DNA of 64,000 nt from an uncultured Sediminibacterium sp. (GCF_946481145.1 NZ_CAMLMJ010000005.1:1-64000), one strand, 5' to 3'. Positions 55,301-64,000 are shown, counted from the stretch's first letter. Program-made: numbers and translations. The notes: a model not told the origin generated them from the letters alone.

Positions 55301-56860
55301 TTAAAATTTTATCTCCTCCTCACGCTCATCGAAGAATTTGAATTCGGTGAGGTGGTAGTTTGTGTTGGCCTGTGCTTTTAATTTGAGCTTGTGCTTCTTT
55401 CTCCATTTTTTTATGATGGATGAAAAGAAGCCCTTGGTAAGATAGGAATGTACGATTGGATGAACTACAATTGTAAGGTTCTTGTGTGAATGACTTACCA
55501 GATAATGTAGTTTCTTTTCTATTTCATCTTCCAATAAAAGTGTGGAAGTAATTTTACCGGTACCATTACAAGCCGGACAGCTTTCAGCAGTATTGATATT
55601 TACTTCGGGCCTCATGCGTTGACGGGTAATCTGTAATAATCCAAATTTTGAAATTGGCAATACAGAATGTTTGGCGCGATCGGCTTTCATAAACTGCTCC
55701 ATTGCTTCCTGCAGTTTGCGTTTGTTATCGGGTAGTTTCATATCAATGAAGTCTACTACGATGATACCGCCAATATCTCTTAACCTTAACTGGCGTGCAA
55801 TTTCTTCTGCTGCCTCAAGGTTTGTTTCCAGTGCATTTTCTTCCTGGTTATTACTAACACTCTTGTATCCGCTGTTCACATCAACTACATGCAGTGCTTC
55901 TGTATGTTCAATAATCAGGTAAGCACCACTTGGGAGGTTAACTGTTTTACCAAAAGAAGATTTTACCTGCTTGGTTACGCCAAACTGATCGAAGATGGGT
56001 AATCCGTTATGATAAAGAGAAACTATATCCGTTTTATCAGGAGCAATTCTTTGAATATAGGATTGTGTTACCTGAAACAGGTTTTTATCGTTTACTACAA
56101 TGCGATTGAAATCGGCACTGAGTAAATCGCGGAGAATGCTGGTGGTTTTTGTTTCTTCACTCATAATCCTGATAGGGGCAACTGCACCTTTAAGGTTATG
56201 TTGAATGGTTTTCCAGGTATCTACCAGCGAAAGCATATCCTGGTGCAGTTCTGCGGTGCTTTTACCTTCTGCTGCTGTACGAACAATTACACCAAAGTTT
56301 TTTGGACGAATAGCCTCCACAATTTTGTGCAGCCTTTTGCGCTCTTCAGAAGAATGAATTTTCTTTGATACAGCTACAATTTCATTAAAAGGCGTAACTA
56401 CCACAAACCTCCCCGGAAGGGAAAGTTCACAACTTAGTCTTGGTCCCTTTGCAGCAATAGGTTCTTTTAAAATTTGTACCAGTACATTGGGCTTGCCATT
56501 CAGTACTTCATTAATCTTACCTGTTTTTACAATTTCCGGTTCAGACTGGAACTTGGCAAAATCAAAAGGCTGTTCACCTTTATCGCTCATGGCAATCTGG
56601 GTAAACTTAATGATTGAGCGGGCATAAGGACTAAGATCCGTATAATGCAGAAAAGCATCTTTTTCGAAACCTACATCTACGAATGCAGCATTTAGTCCGG
56701 GTATAAGTTTTTTAACCTTACCCAGGTACAGGTCACCAACCGCAAAGTTGGCATCCGTTTTTTCATTGTGCAACTCAACAAGCTTCTTGTCTTCCAATAA
56801 AGCTATTTCCACGCCTGTTGGAGCGGCATTTATAATTAGTTCTTTGTTCACAAAATGCAA
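55301..56860 (-). CDS. rng: Ribonuclease E/G family endoribonuclease
   Basis: A 519-residue RNase G-like enzyme. S1-like domain near the N-terminus (VGDLYLGKVKKLIPGLNAAFVDVGFEKDAFLHYTD as landmark), catalytic region with IIVVDFIDM and DVNSGY (metal-binding aspartates), and the Zn-link CPACNGTGK near residue 430. It lacks the long degradosome scaffold of E. coli RNase E. It trims 16S rRNA and degrades mRNA. The start at 56860 (MHFVNKELIINAAPTG) is well placed. Upstream lies the COX24-like ribosomal gene. Confidence 0.94.
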   Translation of the reverse strand: MHFVNKELIINAAPTGVEIALLEDKKLVELHNEKTDANFAVGDLYLGKVKKLIPGLNAAFVDVGFEKDAFLHYTDLSPYARSIIKFTQIAMSDKGEQPFDFAKFQSEPEIVKTGKINEVLNGKPNVLVQILKEPIAAKGPRLSCELSLPGRFVVVTPFNEIVAVSKKIHSSEERKRLHKIVEAIRPKNFGVIVRTAAEGKSTAELHQDMLSLVDTWKTIQHNLKGAVAPIRIMSEETKTTSILRDLLSADFNRIVVNDKNLFQVTQSYIQRIAPDKTDIVSLYHNGLPIFDQFGVTKQVKSSFGKTVNLPSGAYLIIEHTEALHVVDVNSGYKSVSNNQEENALETNLEAAEEIARQLRLRDIGGIIVVDFIDMKLPDNKRKLQEAMEQFMKADRAKHSVLPISKFGLLQITRQRMRPEVNINTAESCPACNGTGKITSTLLLEDEIEKKLHYLVSHSHKNLTIVVHPIVHSYLTKGFFSSIIKKWRKKHKLKLKAQANTNYHLTEFKFFDEREEEIKF

Positions 56861-56990
56861 CTTTTAAATACAAAATCACCTACCGGTATCGGTATATCAA
56901 CATCCACAACATCTGATGGAGCAGCCAGCGGAAGGAAAAGGTAAAGTTGCAGTTCGTCGGAAGGTAAGGCTGCTTCCAGATAAGTGTTAA

Positions 56991-57027
56991 ACGGGTCTGG
57001 TGATGCATATTGCCCGACCAGACCCGT
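56991..57027. repeat. 10 bp inverted repeat before the RNase G gene
   Basis: ACGGGTCTGG (56991-57000) pairs perfectly with CCAGACCCGT (57018-57027) around a 17 nt loop. It lies between the small basic gene and rng; without a T-run it may be an mRNA-processing or regulatory hairpin instead of a terminator. Confidence 0.5.
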
Positions 57028-57052
57028 AATGTATAGAGGTCTTTAGAAGGAA

Positions 57053-57148
57053 CTATTTGTTCTTCTTCTTATGACGATTCTTTCTTAGACGTTTTTTACG
57101 TTTGTGTGTAGCGATCTTATGACGCTTTCTCTTCTTACCACAAGGCAT
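57053..57148 (-). CDS. 31-residue basic AURKAIP1/COX24-type ribosomal protein
   Basis: ATG at 57148 to TAG at 57053 encodes a 31-residue peptide with 19 Lys/Arg and the start MPCGKKRKRHKIATHKRKKR. This is the AURKAIP1/COX24 domain (related to mitoribosomal mS38), annotated in most Bacteroidota as a tiny standalone ORF and easily missed. It probably binds the small ribosomal subunit. It is placed just upstream of the RNase G gene on the same strand. Confidence 0.88.
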   Translation of the reverse strand: MPCGKKRKRHKIATHKRKKRLRKNRHKKKNK

Positions 57149-57181
57149 ACCAAAGTAATTTTATACAGTTAAAAAATAAAT

Positions 57182-58033
57182 TTATCGTTTCAATTCAGCG
57201 ATTCTTTTTGCCAGCGCTTCTTTAGCTGCTGGTACCGGCACTTTCTCCTTTGCGATTTCATACCACTTAATCGCATTGGCTTTTTCATTGTGAATGTCGT
57301 AACATTCAGCGAGGTTGAAAATGGCATCCAGGTTGTCCGGATCTTTCTTAACCACAATCAGGAAACGTTCAATGGCTTTATCGTACTGACCACTTTTCTT
57401 TCCGCCCAATCCCAACATCATTTGTCCAAACACATTTTCCGGATCTTTCTCAACCACCGATCTGATACTCATGATACCCTGCATGGGGTTATCAGAAATA
57501 TTGCCAAAAAGGTAGCAGGCACCCAAGCCAATTTTACTTGAATCGTTTGCCGGATTAATTACCAGCGCCTTATCAAAAAGAACTTTTGCTTGTGAAGCCA
57601 ACCAGTTTTGCATGGCAGGCTCCCCTTCTGTAATCAGGTTATTTAAAAACAGATGGGCGGCAAAGGTGAGGCTTTTTTCAGAATTTTCCAACTTAGCTGC
57701 TTCTCCGGTGTACCAGGCGTATGGTTCGAAAATGCGCGCCGAATCTGCCCAGAACCTGGCTAACTGATGAAAAAGGTGGATTTTTTGCTCTTTTATATCG
57801 CCCCTTACCACTGCATTTTCTAATGCAGTGATGCGTGCAGATTGCTCAGGACTAATTCTTTCTTTGGCTTTTACAAGCAAGTCTTCAAACTTAATTGCTT
57901 GATTTTCATGGGTATGTGAAGTATCCCCTTCAGCATGCACATGTTTGTCAGGTGCTACTGTTGGACTAACAAAGTAGAGTAGGGTGAATATAACCAGACC
58001 GATGCCGGTTAATAAAAGTTGCTGTTTTTTCAA
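57182..58033 (-). CDS. Tetratricopeptide-repeat protein, membrane-anchored
   Basis: A 283-residue protein with an uncleaved N-terminal anchor (residues ~5-25, LLLTGIGLVIFTLLYFVSP). TPR-type helices lie in the second half (DNLDAIFNLAECYDIHNEKANAIKWYEIAKEKVP and neighbours, landmarks), giving an adaptor-like periplasmic domain. Partners are unknown. It lies 21 bp after the HU gene on the same strand. Confidence 0.85.
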   Translation of the reverse strand: MKKQQLLLTGIGLVIFTLLYFVSPTVAPDKHVHAEGDTSHTHENQAIKFEDLLVKAKERISPEQSARITALENAVVRGDIKEQKIHLFHQLARFWADSARIFEPYAWYTGEAAKLENSEKSLTFAAHLFLNNLITEGEPAMQNWLASQAKVLFDKALVINPANDSSKIGLGACYLFGNISDNPMQGIMSIRSVVEKDPENVFGQMMLGLGGKKSGQYDKAIERFLIVVKKDPDNLDAIFNLAECYDIHNEKANAIKWYEIAKEKVPVPAAKEALAKRIAELKR

Positions 58034-58054
58034 AGCCGGGAAATTTCGGCGAAG

Positions 58055-58345
58055 TTAGTCCGACTTCCGCTTGCTTTTTACTTCACTAACAAATTCTTTT
58101 GCCGGTTTAAAAGCTGGAATATAATGCTCGGGAATTTCTACCGCGATATTCTTTTTGATATTGCGCCCAATTTTGGCCGCACGTTTCTTGGTGATAAAGC
58201 TGCCAAAGCCACGTATATATATATTCTGGCCGTTTGAAAGGCTTTCTTTTACCTCCTTAAACATGGTTTCTAAGGTCACCAGCACATCCACTTTTGGTAT
58301 ACCCGTTTTATCGGAAATTTGGTTGATGAGGTCTGACTTTCTCAT
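58055..58345 (-). CDS. HU/IHF-family DNA-binding protein
   Basis: A 96-residue nucleoid protein: MRKSDLINQISDKTGIPKVDV N-terminal helices, GFGSF turn and the DNA-binding beta-arm region (ITKKRAAKIGRNIKKNIAVEIPEHYIPAFKPAKEF, cited by position ~51-85). The C-terminus is lysine-rich. The spacing of the Pro at the arm tip is IHF-like. It precedes the TPR gene. Confidence 0.94.
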   Translation of the reverse strand: MRKSDLINQISDKTGIPKVDVLVTLETMFKEVKESLSNGQNIYIRGFGSFITKKRAAKIGRNIKKNIAVEIPEHYIPAFKPAKEFVSEVKSKRKSD

Positions 58346-58560
58346 TGGGAGTAGAATTGTTTAATGAATCAGACTTAAAATAAGATAAAAAAACTGGTAT
58401 TTGCAAGAAAGATTGTTTAAATTTTATAGACGTTACTAATTGATAGATAAATGGTTCATAAAACAGATTAAGCGTACCTGGTTGTCATATTTAAAAAAAA
58501 TGTCTGGTCTAATAACTTTGTTTTCAATAACTCAATCATTTCTGGATCTTTGTATAATAC

Positions 58561-59625
58561 ATGAATAGTCAGTTTACCAAGGAATTAATGGCGTGGAACC
58601 AAAACGAAAACGCACGCGAAATGCCCTGGAAAGGCGAAAAAAACCCTTACCGCATCTGGCTAAGTGAGATTATTTTGCAGCAAACCCGGGTAGAACAGGG
58701 TACAGACTATTACAACCGATTTATTAAAAAATATCCTACTGTATCAAAACTGGCTGCTGCCCCGGATAACGAAGTATTTAAGTTGTGGGAAGGGTTGGGT
58801 TATTATAACCGATGCAGAAACCTGCTTTTTACCGCCCGCACCCTGGTTGAAAAAAATAAAGGCATTTTTCCCAAGACCTACGACGAACTGCTTGCTTTAA
58901 AAGGGGTCGGTCCATATACCGCTGCGGCAATAGCCTCATTTGCTTATAATCTTCCGTATGCAGTGGTTGATGGTAATGTATTCAGGGTGCTATCCCGTTA
59001 TTTTGGCATCGATACCGCAATCGACACCACTGCCGGAAAGCAGGTATTTACCAGTCTTGCAGAAAAAATGTTGCACCAAAAAGCCCCTGGAACCTATAAC
59101 CAGGCCATCATGGATTTTGGTGCCACTGTTTGTAAACCTGCGTTACCCAATTGCGCTGAATGCCCACTACAAAAGGGATGTGCCGCTTATCAAACCGGAA
59201 AAGTTAATCAACTGCCAGTTAAGGAAAAAGTGTTAACCCGCACAAAACGGCATTTCAACTATTTTGTTTTTGAATGGAACGATAAAATATGGGTCAGACA
59301 AAGGGTTCTTAAAGATGTTTGGCAGGGATTACATGAATTTTATCTATTGGAAACCCCGCAAATACAGCATTGGGCGACTAATCAGGTGAGTGATTGGCTT
59401 AAAACCCAACTTAATATTAAGCAGAACAAAGGGATCAATATTTCTTCCCCCTGTGTGCAACAACTTACGCATCAGCAAATAAGGGGTGTGTTCATACGAA
59501 TTAAACTAACAAGAGCCCCAGGTGTACTGGCATCCGCAGGAAATTGGTATTCCCTGAAAGATATGTCGCAACTGGCTTTCCCCAAGCTAATTACCCAATA
59601 CATGGAAATATCATTCAAATCCTAA
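58561..59625 (+). CDS. mutY: A/G-specific adenine glycosylase MutY
   Basis: A 354-residue enzyme that removes adenine mispaired with 8-oxoguanine. Helix-hairpin-helix with LKGVGPYTAAAIASFAYN, catalytic Asp in VVDGNVFRVLSRYF, and the Fe-S cluster ligands C-x6-C-x2-C-x5-C in CKPALPNCAECPLQKGC. The C-terminal Nudix-like recognition domain is present. First gene of the conserved mutY-ssb-gldE-gldD run. Confidence 0.96.
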   Translation: MNSQFTKELMAWNQNENAREMPWKGEKNPYRIWLSEIILQQTRVEQGTDYYNRFIKKYPTVSKLAAAPDNEVFKLWEGLGYYNRCRNLLFTARTLVEKNKGIFPKTYDELLALKGVGPYTAAAIASFAYNLPYAVVDGNVFRVLSRYFGIDTAIDTTAGKQVFTSLAEKMLHQKAPGTYNQAIMDFGATVCKPALPNCAECPLQKGCAAYQTGKVNQLPVKEKVLTRTKRHFNYFVFEWNDKIWVRQRVLKDVWQGLHEFYLLETPQIQHWATNQVSDWLKTQLNIKQNKGINISSPCVQQLTHQQIRGVFIRIKLTRAPGVLASAGNWYSLKDMSQLAFPKLITQYMEISFKS

Positions 59626-59707
59626 ATTTTCCTGGCCTGTGCTTTTGTTGCTCAAAAAAAGTTATTTTTAAGAGTGATTAATCTGCGACGAACAAAAAAT
59701 CAATTGT

Positions 59708-60139
59708 ATGAGAGGCGTTAACAGAGTGATGCTAATTGGTAATCTCGGAAAAGACCCTGATGTACAACACCTGGAAGGAAATATCGGGGTAGCAAAATTT
59801 CCATTGGCTACTACCGAAACCTATAAGGATCGTTCCGGCAAACTGGTTTCACAAACAGAATGGCATACAGTAGTATTATGGCGTGGTCTGGCAGAACTTG
59901 CACAGAAGTACCTGCACAAAGGAAGCCTGATTTATGTTGAAGGTCGTTTACGTACCCGCAGTTGGGAAGATAAAGAAGGCAATAAAAAATTTGCCACTGA
60001 AGTTGTAGGAGATAACCTAATTATGCTCGATAAAAGAGGGGATGGACATATATCTGGCAGTGGATCCGAAGGTATTGAAGGTTATGGAGGAGACGATACT
60101 CCGCCATTACCTGATCACGGAGAATCATTACCGTTTTGA
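59708..60139 (+). CDS. ssb: Single-stranded DNA-binding protein
   Basis: A 143-residue SSB with an OB fold (MRGVNRVMLIGNLGKDPDV, KLVSQTEWHTVVLWRGLAELAQKYLHKGSLIYVEGRLRTRSW as landmarks). The C-terminal tip is DHGESLPF, a variant of the DDDIPF protein-docking tail. Between mutY and gldE as in many Bacteroidota. Confidence 0.95.
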   Translation: MRGVNRVMLIGNLGKDPDVQHLEGNIGVAKFPLATTETYKDRSGKLVSQTEWHTVVLWRGLAELAQKYLHKGSLIYVEGRLRTRSWEDKEGNKKFATEVVGDNLIMLDKRGDGHISGSGSEGIEGYGGDDTPPLPDHGESLPF

Positions 60140-60214
60140 TTGCAAGGATTCAATATTTTTGCCATGAATTAATGGGGCAGTAATTGCCCCGATTGTAAAT
60201 TTAAACCGCCCGTT

Positions 60215-61549
60215 TTGGATTACCATCCGGCATTAACCCAATTACTGAATACCTATTTATTATCGGCACTTCAACCCGAAGGCACTACGGTGCTGGTAAT
60301 GATTTTATTGATGTTGCTTTTTCTTTCCTTTGTTTTATCCGGATCCGAAGTGGCTTTTTTTTCGCTTACCTATAAGGATATCAATGTGCTGAAATCTAAG
60401 CAGCAGCCTGCTTATAAGCGAATTGTTGATTTGCTGGAAGCTCCCAAAACCTTATTGGCTTCTTTACTTATCGCCAATAGTTTTATCAATATTGCTATTA
60501 TCATTATCTCAAATCTCCTGCTGGATGATATGTTCAATTTTGAAAAATTTAATGTGGGCTGGCTCGAATTCATTATTAAAGTACTGGCAGTGAGTTTTCT
60601 ATTGGTACTTTTTGGAGAGGTAATGCCTAAGGTACTGGCCACTCAAAATAATATCCGCTTCGCCAAAGATTTTGGTGGGGTAGTACAAGCAGTCTCTTAC
60701 ATGTTTGCAGGAATGAGTAAGGGCCTGGTAAAATATTCAGACATCATTGAAAGAAAACTTGCAAAAAAATCAGGCTCAGCTTACAGTCTGGAAGAGCTCG
60801 ATCATGCCATCGACCTCACAACCAGTGAAACAGCTTCTGAAAGTGAAAAGAATATCCTGAAAGGCATCGTTAAATTCAGGAACATCTTTGTGAAACAAAT
60901 CATGAAAACAAGGATGGATGTAAGTGGCGTTGAACATGGTACGCCATTTAATGAACTAATTGCCATGATCAGCGATCTGAACTACAGCAGGTTCCCGGTT
61001 TATAAAGAAGACCTTGATGAAGTAGTTGGGATGATTCATACCAAAGACCTCTTGCCTCATCTTCAGGAAGGTGATGCATTTAACTGGCATCATTTAATGA
61101 GAACGCCTTATTTCGTACACGAACAAAAGCCGATTGAAGACCTGTTACAGGAATTTCAGCAAAAGCGAATACATTTTGCTGTTGTAGTAGATGAATTCGG
61201 GGGTACCAGCGGTATAGTTACACTGGAGGACATACTGGAAGAAGTGATCGGAGAAATTAAAGATGAATTTGATGAAGAAGATAGCGGGTATAAAAAAATA
61301 GACGATAATAATTATATTTTCGAAGGCCGCACAATGATTCATGATGTTTGTAAAGTAATGGATCTTCCAGCCGATACATTTGATGAAGTAAAAGGAGAAA
61401 GCGATTCTCTTGCAGGATTGGTTCTGGAAATAGCAGGTGATATTCCCAAAACTGCAGCAGTAATTACAACCGGCGACTTTGAATTCACCGTTCTTGAAAT
61501 TGAAAAGAACCGGATACAAAAAATTAAGGTTTTTATTAAGTCCCACTAA
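60215..61549 (+). CDS. gldE: Gliding motility-associated protein GldE (CorC/HlyC-type)
   Basis: A 444-residue membrane protein: DUF21 domain with three to four helices (~28-165), two CBS domains (~215-335) and a CorC/HlyC C-terminal domain. The start is TTG at 60215; no ATG follows before MILLMLLFLSFVLSG, which would cut into the first helix. GldE supports GldD function in type IX secretion/gliding. It precedes gldD by 25-70 bp. Confidence 0.9.
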   Translation: MDYHPALTQLLNTYLLSALQPEGTTVLVMILLMLLFLSFVLSGSEVAFFSLTYKDINVLKSKQQPAYKRIVDLLEAPKTLLASLLIANSFINIAIIIISNLLLDDMFNFEKFNVGWLEFIIKVLAVSFLLVLFGEVMPKVLATQNNIRFAKDFGGVVQAVSYMFAGMSKGLVKYSDIIERKLAKKSGSAYSLEELDHAIDLTTSETASESEKNILKGIVKFRNIFVKQIMKTRMDVSGVEHGTPFNELIAMISDLNYSRFPVYKEDLDEVVGMIHTKDLLPHLQEGDAFNWHHLMRTPYFVHEQKPIEDLLQEFQQKRIHFAVVVDEFGGTSGIVTLEDILEEVIGEIKDEFDEEDSGYKKIDDNNYIFEGRTMIHDVCKVMDLPADTFDEVKGESDSLAGLVLEIAGDIPKTAAVITTGDFEFTVLEIEKNRIQKIKVFIKSH

Positions 61550-61602
61550 ACGTGTTAAGCTTAGCTTTGAAGAATGAGAAGAATTAGCAGTGTGCCTATG
61601 GT

Positions 61603-61622
61603 CCATGGTCCATGGACCATGG
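61603..61622. repeat. Perfect 20 bp palindrome at the gldD start
   Basis: CCATGGTCCATGGACCATGG is its own reverse complement. It spans the in-frame ATG at 61619 and lies 4 bp downstream of the ATG at 61598. A related word sits at 29574-29591. Confidence 0.85.
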
Positions 61623-62224
61623 TCGATAGATATTTAAGGACTGTCGTTATCGTGACCGTGATGCTTGTATTTGGGTTTCTGATGCAATCCTGCAACAGCA
61701 GTTTTACGCCTAAACCCAAAGGGTATTATAAAATCGATTTCCCTGAAAAATCATATGTGGTATTCAATCAGCCGGGTTATCCTTATGCTTTTGAATATCC
61801 CAAGTACGCCAAAGTTGTAAAAGACAGCACTTTCTTTGGTGAAACAACCGAAAATCCATGGTGGATCAATATTGAATTTCCACAATTCAATGGCCGGATT
61901 TATATCAGTTATAAAACCATTGGAAAAAATCGTTTCGATACTTTGGTAAAACATGCTTTTGTTTTAACCGGAAAACATTCAGCCAAAGCCTATTCTATAG
62001 ATGATTCGCTAATGGTAACGCCCAATGGTATCAATGGAATGTTTTTTTCCGTTGGGGGAGACGTGGCTACAGCCAATCAATTTTACCTTACCGATTCAAG
62101 CAGGCATTTTTTACGGGGGGCCATGTATTTCGATGCCACACCCAATGCAGACTCACTCGGTATTGTAAATCGATTTATTCTGGCAGATATGAAACACCTG
62201 ATCAATACTTTCAGGTGGAAATAA
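61619..62224 (+). CDS. gldD: Gliding motility lipoprotein GldD
   Basis: A 201-residue lipoprotein in the preferred frame (ATG 61619, MVDRYLRTVVIVTVMLVFGFLMQSC, Cys25). In-frame ATGs at 61574 and 61598 would add 15 or 7 residues encoded partly by the palindrome. Characteristic blocks KGYYKIDFPEKSYV and GDVATANQFYLTDSSRHFLRGAMYF (landmarks) identify GldD, essential for gliding and T9SS in Flavobacterium. Last of mutY-ssb-gldE-gldD. Confidence 0.9.
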   Translation: MVDRYLRTVVIVTVMLVFGFLMQSCNSSFTPKPKGYYKIDFPEKSYVVFNQPGYPYAFEYPKYAKVVKDSTFFGETTENPWWINIEFPQFNGRIYISYKTIGKNRFDTLVKHAFVLTGKHSAKAYSIDDSLMVTPNGINGMFFSVGGDVATANQFYLTDSSRHFLRGAMYFDATPNADSLGIVNRFILADMKHLINTFRWK

Positions 62225-62230
62225 TCATAT

Positions 62231-62252
62231 AGCCGCCCAGGAATGGGCGGCT
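62231..62252 (+). terminator. Hairpin after gldD
   Basis: AGCCGCCCA, loop GGAA, TGGGCGGCT; perfect 9 bp GC-rich stem 7 bp after the stop codon. The T-run is missing, so its efficiency as an intrinsic terminator is uncertain. Confidence 0.6.
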
Positions 62253-62448
62253 CTCAGGCAAACACTGAACTACCCTTTGGTAACCAGTATAATTTATTTA
62301 CGCAGGAATCTGCGAAATGTTACGTATTAAGGGGTTAATTAAATGAAAATATAATTTTAGCGTGGCCGGATGCTGGGTACTGGGTACAAGGTGTTTGGTT
62401 CCAAACACCGACCCTTGATTCACAGCAATAGTTGATTATCTTCGTTTT

Positions 62449-63042
62449 ATGATAGCAATTGATAATAAATTGATCAGTGATGAAGTAATAGAGGAGCAGT
62501 TTGTTTGTGACCTTACCCGATGCAAGGGAGGGTGTTGCGAAGATGGAGATGCCGGAGCTCCGATGGAAAAATGGGAACTTGAGAAATTGAAAACATACTA
62601 TGAAGTTATCAAACCCTATATGACGCAGGAAGGCATCGCTGAAATTGAAAGACAGGGTTTGTATATTTATGATAAAGAATTTGGATGGGTTACGCCAACC
62701 ATCAATGGCGCAATTTGTGCCTATGGCTATAAGGATAAGCAGGGCATTATTAAATGTGGCATCGAACAAGCCTATAATGATGGTAAACTTGATTGGAAAA
62801 AGCCTTTGAGTTGTCATCTCTTCCCCATTAAAACAAAAAAGAGCAGGAGAGACCCGGATATTGAATATGTGAACTATGAACCCCGAGAAGATCTTTGTGC
62901 AGCCGCCTGCTCATTGGGGAAAAAATTGAAAGTGCCCGTCTATGTATTCCTAAAGGATTCTTTGATCAGGAAATATGGGGAAGAATTTTATGAGGCACTT
63001 GCTGCTACTGCTGAACATATGAAGAATAATAAAGAAGACTAA
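62449..63042 (+). CDS. DUF3109-family cysteine-rich protein
   Basis: A 197-residue protein with the family's cysteine pattern: CDLTRCKGGCCEDGDAGAP near the N-terminus, ICAYGYKDKQGIIKCGIEQA and SCHLFPIK, then DLCAAACSLG near the end (landmarks). The pattern is compatible with a metal or Fe-S centre, related to the YkgJ-type CxxCxxCC proteins. Function is unknown. It is 4 bp upstream of lutB, so co-transcribed with it. Confidence 0.9.
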   Translation: MIAIDNKLISDEVIEEQFVCDLTRCKGGCCEDGDAGAPMEKWELEKLKTYYEVIKPYMTQEGIAEIERQGLYIYDKEFGWVTPTINGAICAYGYKDKQGIIKCGIEQAYNDGKLDWKKPLSCHLFPIKTKKSRRDPDIEYVNYEPREDLCAAACSLGKKLKVPVYVFLKDSLIRKYGEEFYEALAATAEHMKNNKED

Positions 63043-63046
63043 CACC

Positions 63047-64000
63047 ATGACCAATACCGCTGCATCGTTTATTGCCAAGAGCACCGTTAAAGCCGCTGAT
63101 CTGGAACACAGACGAAAAATTAATTTCAATATTGGCAAATACAATGCAGTTGTTCCTGTGGGTAAGCAACAGTTTACAGATGTCATGCAGGTTCGGGAAA
63201 GAGCAAAGAATAGGAAATGGGAAGCCATTGAACACCTTGATCAATACCTGCTGGAATTTGAAAAGAAAATCAGTGCTAAAGGTGCTAAAGTAATCTGGGC
63301 CGAAAATAGTGATCAGGCATTAGATGCAATCGGCAACATTTGTAAAGAACGTAACTGCAAAACACTTGTGAAGAGTAAAAGCATGGTTACTGAAGAAATT
63401 CATCTCAATGCTTATCTTGAGGCAAATGGTATTGAAAGTGTGGAAACAGATCTTGGTGAATATATTCAACAATTAGATGGAGAAGCACCATATCATATTG
63501 TAACACCCGCTATGCATAAAAGCAAAGAAGATGTTGCCAAACTCTTTGCTGATAAGCTCGGAACAAGACCAGACCTTACTCCTGAAGAGTTAACCCTGGT
63601 GGCCCGTCAAAAATTACGGGAAAAATATGTGACCGCTGAAGTTGGGGTTACCGGTGCGAATTTTATTGTTGCTGATATTGGCGGAATAGCTGTAACAGAA
63701 AATGAAGGTAATGCGAGACTAAGTTGTGCATGGCCAAAAACACATATTGTTATTGTCGGCATTGAAAAAATGCTTCCCTCTATCACCGACCTCGCAACTT
63801 TTTGGCCTTTGCTTTCAACATTCGGCACCGGACAAAAAGTAACCGTATATAATACGATTATCAGTGGCCCAAGACAGGCCGATGAAACGGATGGACCCGA
63901 AGAAATGTTTGTAATACTGCTCGATAATGGCAGAACCAATTTACTGGCCAACCCAACAACGAGAGAAGCATTGTATTGTATTCGTTGTGGAGCCTGTTTG
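63047..64000 (+). CDS. lutB: LutB/LldF-type iron-sulfur protein, truncated by the window edge
   Basis: ATG at 63047 starts a frame open to the end of the window, 318 codons. It begins MTNTAASFIAKSTVKAADLE; the DUF162/LutB core includes KSKSMVTEEIHLNAYLEANGIE, VTGANFIVADIGGIAVTENEGNAR and TNLLANPTTREALYCIRCGACL, where the first 4Fe-4S cysteines begin. LutB works with LutA and LutC to oxidise L-lactate to pyruvate. The remaining ferredoxin domain lies beyond the window. Confidence 0.92.
   Translation, partial: MTNTAASFIAKSTVKAADLEHRRKINFNIGKYNAVVPVGKQQFTDVMQVRERAKNRKWEAIEHLDQYLLEFEKKISAKGAKVIWAENSDQALDAIGNICKERNCKTLVKSKSMVTEEIHLNAYLEANGIESVETDLGEYIQQLDGEAPYHIVTPAMHKSKEDVAKLFADKLGTRPDLTPEELTLVARQKLREKYVTAEVGVTGANFIVADIGGIAVTENEGNARLSCAWPKTHIVIVGIEKMLPSITDLATFWPLLSTFGTGQKVTVYNTIISGPRQADETDGPEEMFVILLDNGRTNLLANPTTREALYCIRCGACL

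Noticed and set aside
56991..57027. Riboswitch before the RNase G gene
   Set aside because: Only a single 10 bp hairpin with a 17 nt loop is visible, with no terminator or recognisable aptamer core.

Overview
The window looks like chromosomal DNA from a Bacteroidota bacterium, most probably of the Chitinophagaceae type. Evidence: the gliding/type IX secretion genes gldH, gldE and gldD, a SusE-like lipoprotein, PaaABCDE of the Bacteroidota arrangement, weak or absent Shine-Dalgarno sites, and promoters of the form TTTG-N19-TAnnTTTG (clearest before typA at 15032-15062 and before asd at 29605-29636). No rRNA, tRNA, CRISPR array, prophage or transposase gene was seen. Most genes are core housekeeping genes and nearly all are intact.

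Layout. 1-13.0 kb: S9 peptidase, AhpD-like protein, a lone 2-oxoacid:ferredoxin oxidoreductase beta subunit, an orphan response regulator, a JmjC-like cupin protein, a Sua5/YciO protein, RNase HII, haem A synthase, a membrane patatin, a lipid kinase and FabH. 13.0-13.9 kb is a repeat island. 13.9-20.0 kb: esterase, TypA, GNAT, a zinc-ribbon microprotein, a tandem pair of secreted paralogues and Obg. 20.4-28.5 kb is a phenylacetate catabolism locus: paaABCD, paaG-paaI-paaY and paaR-paaE, interrupted by two genes on the other strand, with a CTAAC-N4-GTTAG palindrome before both paaA and the TetR gene. 28.6-33.6 kb: sugar kinase, asd preceded by what reads as a complete transcription attenuator, DUF2461 and LigA. 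34-44 kb: a Nudix-type regulator with a degenerate Nudix box, an orphan SusE-like protein, YicC, GldH with a two-component pair, a metal-site-degenerate arginase homologue, a PBP4-type peptidase and two PH-domain membrane proteins. 44-64 kb: MutL, M3 peptidase, PSP1/RicT-like protein with HolB, glutathione peroxidase, ComF, RadA, YugP-like protease, RNase G, a 31-residue basic COX24-like protein, TPR protein, HU, then mutY-ssb-gldE-gldD, DUF3109 and a truncated LutB at the right edge.

The most interesting material is non-coding. (1) A 14-codon leader ORF before asd encodes MMTMKHTKRIKKPL, with ten of fourteen residues being Met, Thr, Lys or Ile (all aspartate-derived). It is followed by mutually exclusive antiterminator and terminator hairpins. 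(2) A family of MITE-like elements with CCATTGCTGTCCGG inverted ends occurs five times. It comes in a ~285 bp form with a 27 bp palindrome and a ~440 bp form whose core folds as a multi-stem structure with one compensatory base-pair change between copies. One copy is flanked by a 7 bp direct repeat and appears nested in an older copy. Two copies sit just upstream of the -7 boxes of obg and ligA. (3) Long palindromes, each with its own sequence, lie between most convergent gene pairs.
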